NCBI GenBank assembly: GCA_015680905.1 | Contig: CM027378.1 | Coordinates: 13,373,001 to 13,437,000, forward strand | DNA from: Coptis chinensis | Taxonomy: Eukaryota > Streptophyta > Magnoliopsida > Ranunculales > Ranunculaceae | DNA length: 64,000 nt | Direction of reading: 5' to 3' | Notes under the pieces: model-generated | What the model saw: the letters and a program-made list of their open reading frames with translations, nothing else | What the model was told of the DNA's origin: nothing | Databases searched by the model: none | Translations under genes and position numbers: made by a program | Part shown: positions 20,590 through 32,471 of the stretch, piece after piece | Numbering within the stretch: position 1 is the stretch's first letter | Layout: the number at the start of each line of letters is the position of its first letter

Positions 20590-21755
20590 TCATAGAATTC
20601 ACTACCATTTCGCGAAGGGTCTCTTTCCCTTGGCACTCACTCTTCACAATCAATCATCATGTCCACGAAGTATCTCAATCCATCGGCTCTCATTCATAGA
20701 ACTCATTAGCGTATCCACGAAGGGTCTCATCCCCTTCACTCTCACTCTTCAAACTCAACATCTTGTCCGTGAATGGTCTCATCCCCTCCGTTTCTCTTTC
20801 GTAGAACTCATTATTGTATCCGCGAAGGATAAAAAAATCCTCCGTCTGCCAACTGTCTGTATCTCGAATTCCACGACCTTCCTTGTCTGCAACATCCTCA
20901 GTCTATCAACTGTCTGTATCTCAAATTCCATGACCTCTACTCTTATTCAACTTGTCCTTGGTGTTTTGCATCACATATCTAACTTCAACGGACTCAATGC
21001 GCCTTCTACATAGTTAATTTGCCACCATATTATTATCGACTGTGCTCATCTCTTTCGTGATTTGGAATATACTTTATATGGATTCCCCTTTTACTTTTGT
21101 GGACGAATCTTGATCGACGTATCCTTATTTGTCTAAATCTTTTTGCTCACATATCCGCGAATGGTTTCTTCCCCTCGCTCTCACTCTTCTCCTCATGCCC
21201 GCGAAATGTCTTAACCCAGCTATCAACTCTCCTTTACAAAACTCACTGCCATGTCCGCGGAGTGTCTCACCTCAGCCACCATCTCTCTTTCATAGAACTC
21301 ACTACCATATCCGTGGAGTGTCTCGTCCCCTTCGTTTCTCTTTCGTAGAACTCAGCATTGTATCCGCAAAAGGTCTCATCCCCTCCGCTCTCATTCGGAA
21401 AGCGTGAAGCATATCCAGGGACAGCTCTGCTTGCCCCCATGTCCGCGGAGTGTCTAACCTTATCCACCATCTCTCTTTCATAGAACTCACTACCATGTCC
21501 GTGGAGTGTCTCGTCCCCTTCGTTTCTCTTTTGTAGAACTCAACATTGTATCCGCGAAGGGTCTTATCCCCTCCGCTCTCATTCGGAAAGCGCAAAGCAT
21601 ATCCAGGGACAGCTCAGCTTGCCCCCATGTCCATGGAGTGTCTAACCTCAGCCACCATCTCTCTTTCATAGAACTCACTACCATGTCCGCGGAGTGTCTC
21701 GTCCCATTCGTTTCTCTTTTGTAGAACTCAGCATTGTATCCAGGAAGGGTCTCAT
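20590..21755 (+). repeat. tandem-repeat array, left part
   Basis: Units of about 45-60 bp share a core like TCCGCGAAGGGTCTCATCCC followed by CTCTC...GAACTCA. Near 21240-21755 they form a higher-order repeat of about 188 bp (GCCCCCATGTCC at 21433 and 21621). The array continues at 30870 beyond the nested gypsy element. Long ORFs here are repeat artefacts. Confidence 0.85.
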
Positions 21756-21760
21756 CCCCT

Positions 21761-23374
21761 TGACACGCGCTCCTTTTTTGTGTGTGTAGATGAGATATGG
21801 ATGATGTAGATAGATGATGGTCGTTGAACAAAATAGAAGCGTATCAAAACCTAATTATCCCTTAATAAGTAAAGGATGAGTAGGGCATCGTTCCACTTTT
21901 AAGTGTATGTTATGTGAAGGACAGGACTGAAAAGGGGGTTTGAGGGATTAAAAACTATGATTGTAGAAATTTTAGATTCTAATACTAAACTAAACTAAAC
22001 TAACTAAACTATTGAGAATTTATAGGAGAGGGAATTCAAGAGATTAGAATCCACCGATAGCTTTGAACTGTGACCTTTTGCTTCATGGTTGTTCTCACAA
22101 GTAGATTACAATTAGGTAATTGAGCGAGTGCTGATGCTCTCTTGGACGAAACATCATTAACAAATAACTCTACTTAAGGTTGTTCTTATGTTTATGCTAT
22201 TAATATTTTCTTTCCTTTTATGTGAGCTTGGGCAACTATTCAATGAATCACCATCTAAGGCAAACACAAGGAATACTTCCCTTACTCTAAAACACTACAC
22301 AATTAGAAGAAAAGTAGAGAATAAGAGTATAATATTCAATTACAATAAATAAAACCCTATTCTAGCATTATATTCAATTGCAATAAATAAAAGCATGTCA
22401 CTAGCAAATATTCAATTGCAATAAATAAAACCCTAAACTAGCATGATATTTGATTGTAATAGATAAAAATCTTAATCTATACTTCCATCTTCTGGTCTGG
22501 GCAATGGAACTAATATCTAAAAACATAAAGAACTAACCTGATTGAAGAATACCATGAACCATAAAAATCATCAAACCCTAAGCATCAGCTTCATCTCCTC
22601 CCTTGAAGGAGAAGATTAGCCTTCCATAAAGAAGGAAGAACACGAAGAACGAGAAGAAGAAGAGTCGAAGAATATAAGACTAGAAAGACTGACTTATTAA
22701 GACTCGGCTAGTTAAAACCGAATATTTTATTATTAATCTCTCTCTACCTCAAGTTTTGGAGATAAGAGTATAAGTGAATTGGCAAATTACATGAGGCACT
22801 TAGGTCCTCTATTTATAGGGGTTACAATGAGTTCTAGAAGCATTCCAAACCGCCATTTGTTTCCTAATACAAATCAACTTCTTTCAGAGTCCAACTTCGT
22901 CTCCAAAACTGAGAAGGAATTGAATTGGCTACAATTAATCGTTTCATGCGCGGGCGCGACGATCCTTACGGCTCGACGCCTTAAGAGTCGCTCTCGGGCG
23001 CGACGATAGTCGCGCCTCATACGCGAGACTCTATTTTTCCTCTTTTGTTCCATCATTCTTTCTTCTTTTGCAGGTTTAGGTCCAAGCAACAAATCCTTTG
23101 GCCTTGGGCTTCCAAATAGGCTTTAAAATAGGTCCAAGTCGCATCTTTAATAGCTTCAATTCCTTGGCATTCTCCATGATTGTCCACAGGCTTCCCATGT
23201 GATCTTTAATGCTCCGAATTGCTCCGTTTTACCCATTTTTCTCTAATATTCCACAAAACTCTCTTTTTCACCTATAGAATCATAAAACATAACTTACAAA
23301 CACTATTAGTCTACTAAGATGGCTAAACAAGAGGCATAATCGAGGGTTAAATTGCACTTTTTGAGCACTTATCA
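21761..23374 (-). repeat. 3' LTR of the gag-protease gypsy element
   Basis: TG at 21761 to CA at 23374, 1614 bp, highly similar to 29274-30864. An internal block (about 22945-23030) is strongly diverged from the other LTR. Repeats of ATTCAATTGCAATAAATAAA at 22330-22470. Confidence 0.9.
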
Positions 23375-25629
23375 CAACTCCCAACTAGCATTTTGCTAGT
23401 CTCTAAACAAATAAGATAAAAAAAAAATAGATAAGTGATCAAAATCACATCCTAATAACAAAAATAAAATCCTAACTCACTTTCACAAGCATCGAGATTG
23501 CATTTACCATATACAACAAGGCTTTAAACCTTTAAGTTCTCCAAAAATGACGAGTTATAGTCTCGTAAGAGTTTTCAGGTGATGTACCCACAAAATCAAT
23601 CAATAACATGTTCAAGAATGATAGTATTTTTCAGAGAGAGAAATTTCTTACCCACTTAATGCTTACTTTAACAGATGGTCTCCATTGCTAACTATATTGC
23701 TGCAAAGACTCATAGATTATGATGGGAGATAGTAAAAATTAACAAAATTCTCAATCAAAGCTTATGTGTGTACTTAGTCAATCTCCTATACTCTCCTATC
23801 CAAGAAACAGAATCCCTAATTTACCTTTAGACAGATAATTTTGACTTTCAATCCTTACCGGTCATACTCTCAGAAAAGAATATCTCAGAAGATGGTGTAT
23901 TATTTTACCTCATGTATGTTGGGAAAAGAATAATGAATACAAACATCCCACATATTACCTTGAAAAACGGACTTTTGAATGAAAGTAGTCTCATGGAAAG
24001 AATGTCAATCACATATGAAGTATCGGGTCCTTCACTTTAGCATCCTCTCACCTATTCTAGACTTCGTACCATACTGTAGTGATAAGTCAAAGGTTGTAAC
24101 TTGGCTTGGGTATTGGTTTATAAAGGAAAGGTAAAAAGGATTCAAAGATTGTTTCTGAAACACTAAAGGTTTTACTTCATTCTTTGGAAGATTTCTTCAA
24201 ATTCTGTATTGCAGAGAAAATTCTTCCTTTGTCTTAGCTTTTCCATCCATTCTGTTCAACTTTTTTTTTTAAGCTCAGTGGTATATCCTTGATTAGTACT
24301 GGATATGTTTGTTTTTCACTAGCTTCTTTCACTTAGAACTGAATGATGGTCTTCATTGTATCTCTCTGATATTTCCTTGTAATATTCCTTTTGTGCTCTT
24401 TCTTCCTCCTTATGCCCCTCGTATTCTCAAAAACATATGGGTATGGCTGATAAAATTTTTGGCTAAACTCATTGTCTAGAGTTGGGTAAAGGGTAAAGTG
24501 TTTTATGAAAGAAAATGGCTTATTGTAAGGCTCAAAAGGGTTTAACATGATGGTCCTACTAGGTGGGATAAAGGCTGAATAGGTTCACTACTTGACTTAT
24601 CAGTATGATAATATGTTTCAAATAGACTACAAGACCTAATGGCTATCTCTCCAGTTGATGTCACTTCGTGATTAACCAAATCAACGAATAATGAGACTAT
24701 ATTACAACGACATAAAGAACTGAAAAATGTTGAGTCACTAAGACTCGGATTTTTCGTAAGAACTCTCCAAAGAATGGGTATAAAGCTCAAGTCTTACGGG
24801 ATAAGTAAAAAAAAATCTGCTTCCAGTTTACTAGGGATTAAATCTCTCTTCTAACAAACGTGCACAAAACTGACCAAGTACTATGGTGGTGCCTTGATAA
24901 AGAATTCTAGCAGGCCTGTTCACTAGATTTTCATTTCTAGTGCAGGCTTGTATTTTATTTTTTTTCTCTATTCTGCTACCTTTGATATCATGTAAGCCTT
25001 ATTCTTTATAATTAATCAATTACCTTTAACAAAAAAAAAAAAAAAAAAAAAAATTCTAGCAACAAGAACTATGTCTGAGCATAATAAATAGTCTAAGCTG
25101 TAATGAAATCAACAATATCAATTATTCATTAAACTCAACACTAAGTAGTATAGAATATATATCCTAGACTCATAATTAAAATTCATTTTTCTCATGCTAC
25201 TGATATAGAAAAAACAAAAATATTTTTATTTTTGAAAACTAATTTTTGAAATTCATTTCTCAAGTACACCCTCCCCCAACTTAACATATGCATTGTCCTC
25301 AATGCATAGAAATTAAGTAAATGAAATGAATGAGAAAAAGGGAAGATGTTACCATTGATGCCAAATATCAAAATTAATTCCAAAATTAAGAATATTTCCT
25401 TTTACCAAGATTTATTTTTATTTTTATTTATTTATTTATTTTTAGTTAGGTCTTTTTAAGTCAGATCCTTAAGACTATATATCATGCATTATCAATTTGG
25501 AGTGAAGAGATCAGATTTTCTTACCCAAATCTGACGAATGTTTGGAGGACGAGGAGATCTCACCTTGTGGGTTGTCAAAAATACTCCTTGATATGCTGGA
25601 AAGATTGTTGGTGAAGTTGCTTCTCTACC
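23375..25629. other. Non-coding 3' internal region of the gag-protease gypsy element
   Basis: No RT, RNase H or integrase remnant recognised on either strand apart from the 139-bp insert. On the minus strand AGTTGGGAGTTG directly before the LTR is the likely polypurine tract. Confidence 0.6.
24913..25051 (+). mobile_element. short LINE-type 3' end with poly(A) and target duplication
   Basis: 139 bp ending in about 22 A (25031-25051+), flanked by the 10-bp direct repeat AATTCTAGCA (24903-24912 and 25052-25061). A poly(A) tail plus a 7-20 bp target duplication is the mark of LINE-machinery insertion. The body is too short to classify; it may be an extreme 5' truncation or a SINE. Confidence 0.72.
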
Positions 25630-26090
25630 TTAAACTATTTCAGGTCTGATGATTATGTGATAGGCCTTGTGGTTCCTCTGTGTTGAAGATTGACAAAAAT
25701 CTTTCTTTCTAACAGGACAATAGTATTTGATGTGTCCTTTACCACCACAGTAATGATAATAGATATCTGCCTGACTATGCTCAAGGTGGGTGGTAGACTG
25801 GTTCACATATTTCTCTCGTTTAGACAATGATGGTGTAGAAGAGGCTTCAACAGTGCAATGCTTCTTATCAATATGGTCCACTTTCTACTTCAGAAGACTC
25901 ATTTCAGTTTCTAGATTCTGTTGTTTTTCCAAAACTTCTTTAAGCTAATTCTCTAGTAACTGATTTTTCTGGGCAGAAGTCTGTTGTTCATCCTGAAATG
26001 TATAGTTCATCTTCTCAAGGTATGATACTATCTATGCTAATTTTCCATTATGCTCAATTAAATCTTGCATTTTTTGCAGAGATTCCAAGA
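25630..26090 (-). pseudogene. coiled-coil and degenerate zinc-knuckle fragment of copia gag type
   Basis: The minus strand reads, through stops, EKQQNLETEMSLLK and then KREKYVNQSTTHLEHSQ and IYYHYCGGKGHIKYYCPVRK. The last is a CCHC knuckle in which the first Cys is Tyr. A coiled coil followed by such a knuckle and PVRKK resembles the C-terminus of plant copia gag rather than a gypsy pol product. It lies where gypsy RT should be. Identity is by pattern only. Confidence 0.5.
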
Positions 26091-26096
26091 ACATGA

Positions 26097-27062
26097 CTAG
26101 CAAAGCCTCTGTGGTGGGGTTCTCAGGTTCATCATAGTTTTCTGTAGATTGAGCAATTTCAATTGTATCTTCGATGGGACGAATTCTTGTATCATGCTAT
26201 CAAGGAAGTACTCTTTTCCACCTTCGGTGTCATCACAATCCTTATGCAACAGGTGAAAGATATTTATGTCCATGGACATCTTACCAAAGTTGATCTTCAT
26301 TTCACCGTTGTGACAATTTATAAAGGCTTTTGCGATAGCGAGGAAAAGTCGGCCTAGAATAATTGGAATTTTATCAAAGGCCTCCTTGGTGTCTATCACA
26401 ATGAAATCCACTGGATGGTAGAAATTGGCTACTTGAACAAGAACATCCTCAACTATGCCTCTGAGAATCTTGGTAGAATGGTCAGCTAACTTCAATTTGA
26501 CTTTTGTAGGCTTTAGGTTCTCCAGGCCCAACGCTTGGTACACATGATATGGCAAGAGATTAACACTAGCACCAAGGTCTAAAAGAGCATTACCCGTGAA
26601 TTTTTCTCCTATCTTGCATGATATTGTAGGACTTCCTGGATCTTTGAGCTTGACTGGAGCTTGCTGATGGATAATAGATGTTGTTTGTCTAGCTAGAAAC
26701 GCTCGCTTTGGAACATGAGTATTTCTCTTTATGTTGCATGCATCCTTCAAGAATTTGGCATATGATGGCAACTGCTTGATCGCTTTGAAAAAGGGGATAT
26801 TGATGTTATCTTTCTCAAATGCCTCCTTCATCTCTAAAAATTGCTTGTCCTTTTGCTTTGAGCAAAAACATAGGAAAAGGTACCTTTGGTACAAACACAT
26901 CAGCATGTGTCTGCTCTTCTTTCTCTTTGGCATTCTTGCATATCTTGTCTTGGTTATCTTGACAAATGGGAGTTGAAAGGATTTCTCCCACTTCCTTTCG
27001 AACTTCATTTGAAATCTTGACCGATTACTCTGTAGCAATGTCATCATGAGAAGGTGAGTCAA
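26097..27062 (-). CDS. gypsy aspartic protease segment
   Basis: 321 residues open. FKAIKQLPSYAKFLKDACN and IKRNTHVPKRAFLARQTTS precede the domain. The active site is NALLDLGASVNLLPYHVYQ at about 26590-26540. The second block reads VDFIVIDTKEAFDKIPIILG followed by RLFLAIAKAFINC (usual RPFLATA). The tail EYFLDSMIQEFVPSKIQL is where a complete element would lead into RT, but no RT follows. The frame is separated from gag by a shift near 27040, so it is not translated as one protein without frameshifting. The active-site Asp is present. Confidence 0.82.
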   Translation of the reverse strand: MTHLLMMTLLQSNRSRFQMKFERKWEKSFQLPFVKITKTRYARMPKRKKSRHMLMCLYQRYLFLCFCSKQKDKQFLEMKEAFEKDNINIPFFKAIKQLPSYAKFLKDACNIKRNTHVPKRAFLARQTTSIIHQQAPVKLKDPGSPTISCKIGEKFTGNALLDLGASVNLLPYHVYQALGLENLKPTKVKLKLADHSTKILRGIVEDVLVQVANFYHPVDFIVIDTKEAFDKIPIILGRLFLAIAKAFINCHNGEMKINFGKMSMDINIFHLLHKDCDDTEGGKEYFLDSMIQEFVPSKIQLKLLNLQKTMMNLRTPPQRLC

Positions 27063-28594
27063 CCTTGTTGTCTATCTTCAATCCTGATCTGAGAGTAGTA
27101 ACTGAGCTGACATGATCATGGAGGTGATTAGTACTAGAAGTTGTCCCAATGTGGCATACATCTTCACTCCTCAATATTGGTTCCAATAAGCTAGGTTGAG
27201 TGGCTTGTGTCTTTACAGACAAAGTAGTGGTGAGTTGGTCGACCTTGGCCTCTAGAGATTCCATTCTAGAACATTGACTTACCTGAGATTGTTGGAGATT
27301 GAGTTGAGACTGTGTAATAAGCTCTAGAACACTTTCAAACTTCTGATTTTTTTGTGATAGCAAAGTAATAACATTCTCTTGGTTGGCAGGTGCAGCATAA
27401 TTTCTCCTAGGATCAGGCACTAACTCTCCACTTGTATTGGAATTCTGCTGAGAGTATAATTGTTGTTGAGGAACCAACTGTGAAGCTTGACTTGTCTGTG
27501 GAATATAACTTTGATCTTGAGAACACGGGGTCCAGCCGCTCGCTCCAATAATTGCCTTGAAAGTTATTACAACCTTGGTTGGGTCTCTGAAATGAGTTTA
27601 TATTGTACTCTCCAACTGATGCATGTTGATAGTAACCAGGACATTCTAGAGTTGCATGGGAAGTGTCCGAACAAACTTCGCAGTATCGGCTAGCTTTCAT
27701 GACTGGGAGAGATTTTGCTTGAGACTTGTTGATCTTGGAGGGATTCATGGAGAACTGGTTGAATTTCTTACTTAGAGTTTCAATGCTGGTGGCCAGGCTT
27801 GCCAATGTAGACTTCAATTCTTGATCTTCTTGTTCATGTGCTTGGTAACCAAATTGCTTTGGCTCCCCCTCCATGCTAGCGACATCCTCGTTGCTAGTAG
27901 TCCATTGTTGTGTTTCTTCAGCTAAATTCTCGAGAAAGTTGTAAGCTTCCTCTCCATCCATTGATGTAAACTTGTCTTTGTGCATTGACTGTATCATCTA
28001 CTTGTTCATCATCGAGAGTCCTCGATAGAAAAAATGAGCCAGTGTGCTCTTGTCGTATCCATGATGTGGACATGAGACTAGCAGATTATTGAATTTCTCC
28101 CAGCTTTGATGATATTCTTCAGTCACCTTTCCTTCGAAATTGCTGATAGCTTGCTGCATGGCATCAGTCTTCTGGGGTGGGTAGAACTTGTTCATAAACT
28201 TCGTTCTCAACTTCTCCTTGTTGTCTATTGAATTGATCGGCTATGCAGTTAACCATTCGAAGGCTTTACCTTCGAGTGAGAGCAGAAAAAGAATCAACTT
28301 GATACTCTCATATTTGATATTCTGGTTCTTGAAAGTTCTGAAGACTGATAGAAATTTGTTCATGTGAACATATGGCTGAACATTGTCTGAACCATTGAAT
28401 TTGGAAGCATAGAGATTACTGATGCTCTAAGTTCAAACTGGTTAGATTCTCTCTCGAAAAACAATACTGTTGGGTGGGTCTCCAATGATTGGCGAATAGA
28501 AATCGCTCAGCTTCTTCCTCTGTTGTGCTTGCATGGGTGGGATAGCTTCAGGATTATTCAGGTCCACAACACTTCCATCATTGCGTGTGGCCAT
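27025..28594 (-). pseudogene. gypsy gag with CCHC zinc knuckle (frameshifted)
   Basis: The likely start is the ATG at 28594 (MATRNDGSVVDLNNPEA). The capsid domain shows LILFLLSLEGKAFEWLTA, LRTKFMNKFYPPQKTDAM, EEYHQSWEKFNNLLVSCPHH and LAHFFYRGLSMMNK. Then EEAYNFLENLAEE and, at about 27700, YCEVCSDTSHATLECPG, an intact C-X2-C-X4-H-X4-C RNA-binding knuckle. A Q-rich tail with a predicted coiled coil (SRMESLEAKVDQLTTTLS) follows. Stops near 28430, 28240 and 27998 and a frame change near 27450 break it. It is about the length of a full plant Athila/Tat gag. Confidence 0.85.
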
Positions 28595-29252
28595 TGTATC
28601 AATCTTGTCTAGTATTCTTGTGAGTCGGTTGTTAAACCTTGTCTGCTATTATATTCTTACCGGACGATGATATGGACAATGGGGCATACACTAGAAAATG
28701 CTATGCCCAAATGACGAAAAACTATCATACTATGCTTGAATGCAATTAAACTAATATGCAACTATTCTAAATTATACTAAAATGCAAAACTACTTTCCTT
28801 CAACTGGGTTGGGCTTCGCAGCTAGTATTTCTCCCGTTGTCTAAAACTGTCTCTTCTAGGGTTATGGTAAATCACTTGGATTGCTTAAATACCACGACCC
28901 ACAGACGATAGTCCGTTTGTCAAGATTCAAGCAAGAAACACTAGAGTTTAATGTTTCGCTGTGTTGGCTTACAACTTCAATTGTTGAAAAGGTCTTAAAT
29001 GCAATTATAATAGAAATCAATAAAACTAAACTACGATGCAACTATACTAAGAAAGCAATAAAACTAAACTACGATGCAACTATACTAAAAATGAAATAAA
29101 AAGAATGAAGATTCGACTAACCTGGATTGTAGATTTTGTCTTCGAGATGTTCTTCAAGCTTCTTTCTTTCTTAAAAGGATTGATGATGCGGCTAAAATTA
29201 CCTGAAGATCTAAAGTTCTAATCTTGAAAGAAAACATTAAATATAAACAACT
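28595..29252 (-). other. Leader of the gag-protease gypsy element
   Basis: Non-coding stretch between gag and the primer site. It has a direct repeat AATAAAACTAAACTACGATG at about 29018 and 29056. Nothing else seen. Confidence 0.5.
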
Positions 29253-29272
29253 TAAAACGGCAGCGTCGCCAT
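29253..29272 (-). other. primer binding site of the gag-protease gypsy element
   Basis: Minus strand AATGGCGACGCTGCCGTTTT, two bases inside the 5' LTR. The first part matches the TGGCGCCGTTGCC type complementary to tRNA-Asp with two mismatches. Confidence 0.65.
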
Positions 29273-29273
29273 T

Positions 29274-30864
29274 TGGCCCGCGTTCCTTTTTGTGTGTGTA
29301 GATGAGATATGGATGATGTAGATAGATGATAGTCGTTGAACAAAATAGAAGCGTATCAAAACCTAATTATCCCTCAATAAGTAAAGGATGAGTAGGGTAT
29401 CGTTCCACTTTTAAGTATATGTTATGTGAAGGACAGGACTGAAAAGGGGGTTTGAGGCCGGGATTAAAAACTATGATTGTAGAAATTTTAGATTCTAATA
29501 CTAAACTAAACTAACTAAACTATTGAAAATTTATAGGAGAGGGAATTCAAGAGATTAGAATCCACCAATACCTTTGATCTATGACCTTTTGCTTCATGGT
29601 TGTTCTTACAAGTAAACTACAATTAGGCAATCGAGCAAGTGTCGATGCTCTCTTGGACGAAACATCATTAACAAATAACTCTACTTAAGGTTATTCCTAT
29701 GTTTATGCTATTAATATCTTCTTTCCTTTTATGTGAGCTTGGGCAGCTATTCAATGAATCACCATATAATGCAAACACAATGAATACTTTTCTTACTCTA
29801 AAACACTACATAACTAGAAGAAAAGTAGAGAATAAGAGTATAATATTCAATTACAATAAATAAAACCCTATTCTAGCAGTATATTCAACTGCAATAAATA
29901 AAAACATGTCACTAGCAAATATTCAATTGCAATAAATAAAACCCTAAACTAGTATGATATTCGATTGTAATAAATAAAAATCTTAATCTATACTTCCATC
30001 CCTTGGTCTGTGCAATGGAACTAATAGCTAAAAACATAAAGAACTAACCTGATTGAAGAACACCATGAACCATAAAAATCATCAAACCCTAAGCACCAGC
30101 TTCATCTCCTCCCTTGAAGGAGAAGATTAGCCTTCCATAAAGAAGGAAGAACACGAAGAACAAGAAGAAGAAGAGTCGAAGAACATAAGATTAGAAAGAC
30201 TAACTTATTAAGACTCGGCTAGTTAAAACCGAATATTTTATTATTAATCTCTCTCTGCCTCAAGTTTTGGAGACAAGAGTATAACTGAATTGGCAAATTA
30301 CATGAGGCACTTAGGTCCTCTATTTATAGGGGTTACAATAAGCTCTAAAAGCATTCCAAACCGCCATTTGTTTCCTAATACAAATCGACTTCTTTCAGAG
30401 TCCAACTTCGTCTCCAAAACTGAGAAGGAATTGGTTACAGTGTCGTTTCATGCGTCTGGACGCATGATCCTTGAGTCTCAGACGCAATAGTCGCATCTGG
30501 ACGCATGATAGTCGCGTCTCAAACGCGAGACTCTAATTTTCCTCTTTTGCTCCATCATTCTTTCCTCTTTTGCGGGTTTTGGTCCAAGCAATGAATCCTT
30601 TGGCCTTGAGCTTCCAAATTGGTCCAAGTCGCATCTTTAATAGCTTTAATTCCTTGGCCTTCTCTATGATCGTCCACGGGCTTCCCATGTGATCTTTAAT
30701 GCTCCGAATTGCTCCATTTTACCCCTTTTTCTCTAATATTCCACAAAACTCTCTTTTTTACCTGTAAAATCATAAAACATAACTTACAAATGCTATTAGT
30801 CTACTAAGATGGCTAAAGAAGAGGCATAATCGAGGGTTAAATTGCACTTTTTGAGCACTTATCA
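29274..30864 (-). repeat. 5' LTR of the gag-protease gypsy element
   Basis: TGGCCCGCGTTCC at 29274 to GAGCACTTATCA at 30864, 1591 bp. On the minus strand this LTR would carry the promoter. Confidence 0.9.
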
Positions 30865-30869
30865 CCCCT

Positions 30870-31690
30870 CCGCTCTCATTCGGAAAGCGCAAAGCATATC
30901 CAAGGATAGCTCAACTTGCCCCCATGTCTATGGAGTGTCTAACCTCAGCCACCATCTCTCTTTCATAGAACTCACTGCCATCTCCATGAAAGATCTCATC
31001 TCCTTCATTCTCACTCTTTTTACTCCGCACCATACCAACAAAATGTCTCAACCCATCAGCTCTCATTCACAAAACTCATTAATGTATCCGCGAAGGGTCT
31101 CATCCCCTTCACTTTCACTCTTCCAACTCAACATCTTGTCCGTGAAGGGTCTCATCCCCTTCGCACTTACTCCTAGAACTCTAGATCATGTCCATGAAAT
31201 GTCTCAAGCCCCTCGCTCTTATTTGTAAAACTCACCATCATGTTCGCTAAGGATCTCATCTCATCCGTTCCTCTTTCGCAGACCTCATCATTGTATCCGT
31301 GAAGGGTCCCATCCCCTCCGTTCTCATTTGTAGAACTTAACGGTATATCCGTGAAGGGTCTCAACCTCTTCTCTTTGGCGCCATGTAAAACTCCACATCA
31401 TGTCCGCGATGGGTCTCACCCCCCCCACCCTGCTCTTTGGCTTAGAGGCAACTTATTTTGGCCTAAGCTTGATTCGGACACTGCAGTCCACGAAGGGCTT
31501 ACACCCACCCCCCCTGCTTTCTGGCTTAGAGGCAACTCATTTTGCCTCAAGCTTAATTTGGACGCTGTGGTTCACGAAGGGCTCATCCCTCTCGCTTTCT
31601 AGCTTAGAGGAAGCTCATTTTGCCTCAAGCTTGATTTGGACACGGCGGTCCACGAAGGGCTCATCCCCCCTGCTTTCTGGCTTAGGAGTA
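30870..31690 (+). repeat. tandem-repeat array, right part
   Basis: Continues the array of 20590-21755 after the nested element, with the same GAAGGGTCTCATCCCCT cores. From 31430 a variant unit with GGCTTAGAGGCAACTCATTT and GCCTCAAGCTTGATTTGGAC is repeated three to four times. Confidence 0.82.
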
Positions 31691-31740
31691 ACTCAACTTT
31701 ATCTCTACCCACACAAGAGTAGACCAAGTATCCTCTACTA

Positions 31741-32471
31741 AATATGTGAGGACAAATTCTCAAGGCATTAAGGGATAATAGTGTATGTAAGGGGGATTTC
31801 CCGTCATTGGATAGATGACACGTGTATGGGAAGTAACCCTGGACTATAGATGTCCAAAATGAGACGAGGACCATCAGATCAGTTATGCGAATAAGTGATC
31901 TCGTGTTTAGCACGAGTGTTTAGTAGGCATATGCCAGGCATGTGACTGGCCGCCTCTAAACATAACAGCTCTCCAAGTCATTAGGAACTGAAATGGACAA
32001 TTCCTGAACTGAAGGAAAATGAAGAGGGCGATCTTTGATGATAAGGAAGGAATTATGATGACATATCTTTAAGAGTTACCTTTTAGATATAATCTTTCCA
32101 TGTACGACGGGACATTATGATCAACAAGGAAACCTGCATCTAGTAAGATATGGTCTAGATTTAGACTTCCATAAGGGGAGGATTCCTAATAGGAAGGTAG
32201 AGTCCAAAGATGGAAGGGAACTCACAAGCGGTGAGGACAGCCTTAATCCTAGGACTCTTAAAGCTCTTTCTATATAAACCATAGGGATTCGCTCTTAGGA
32301 ACTGCGCAAAATAGGGTTTGATTCTCCAAAATAAATAAGGAGATACGTAGGCAGCTATAGGTGGTTCAACCCTGAACTCAAAATCATCTCATCCCTTCTC
32401 TACCAAGTAACAACTTTTAGATCACAAGGCACAGAGGAAGATCAGGAGATACTCGAAAAATCTCCTACAGT
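31741..32471 (+). repeat. possible solo LTR or internal LTR-like block
   Basis: A TATA-like CTATATAAACCATAGGG (about 32270) is followed by GGAGATACGTAGGCAGC, a motif related to the GGTTGCCTACGTA block in the surrounding element's own LTR. It ends ATCTCCTACA. The start at TGTGAGGAC is uncertain and no target duplication was found. Confidence 0.35.

Larger units (their letters stand above)
21761..30864 (-). mobile_element. Ty3/gypsy element with gag and protease only (TR-GAG-like)
   Basis: LTRs at 29274-30864 (5') and 21761-23374 (3'), minus strand. The 5-bp target duplication CCCCT is exact (21756-21760 and 30865-30869), and the interrupted tandem repeat reads through cleanly when the element is removed. 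Primer site, gag with zinc knuckle and a DLGASV protease are present. I find no RT, RNase H or integrase in the 5.9-kb interior. Elements with LTRs and only gag are known as TR-GAGs; here protease is kept as well. Stops and frameshifts are present. Confidence 0.9.

Noticed and set aside
20001..21831. Many overlapping ORFs with repeated peptide phrases
   Set aside because: They are translations of the tandem-repeat array on both strands; no start context, no domain.
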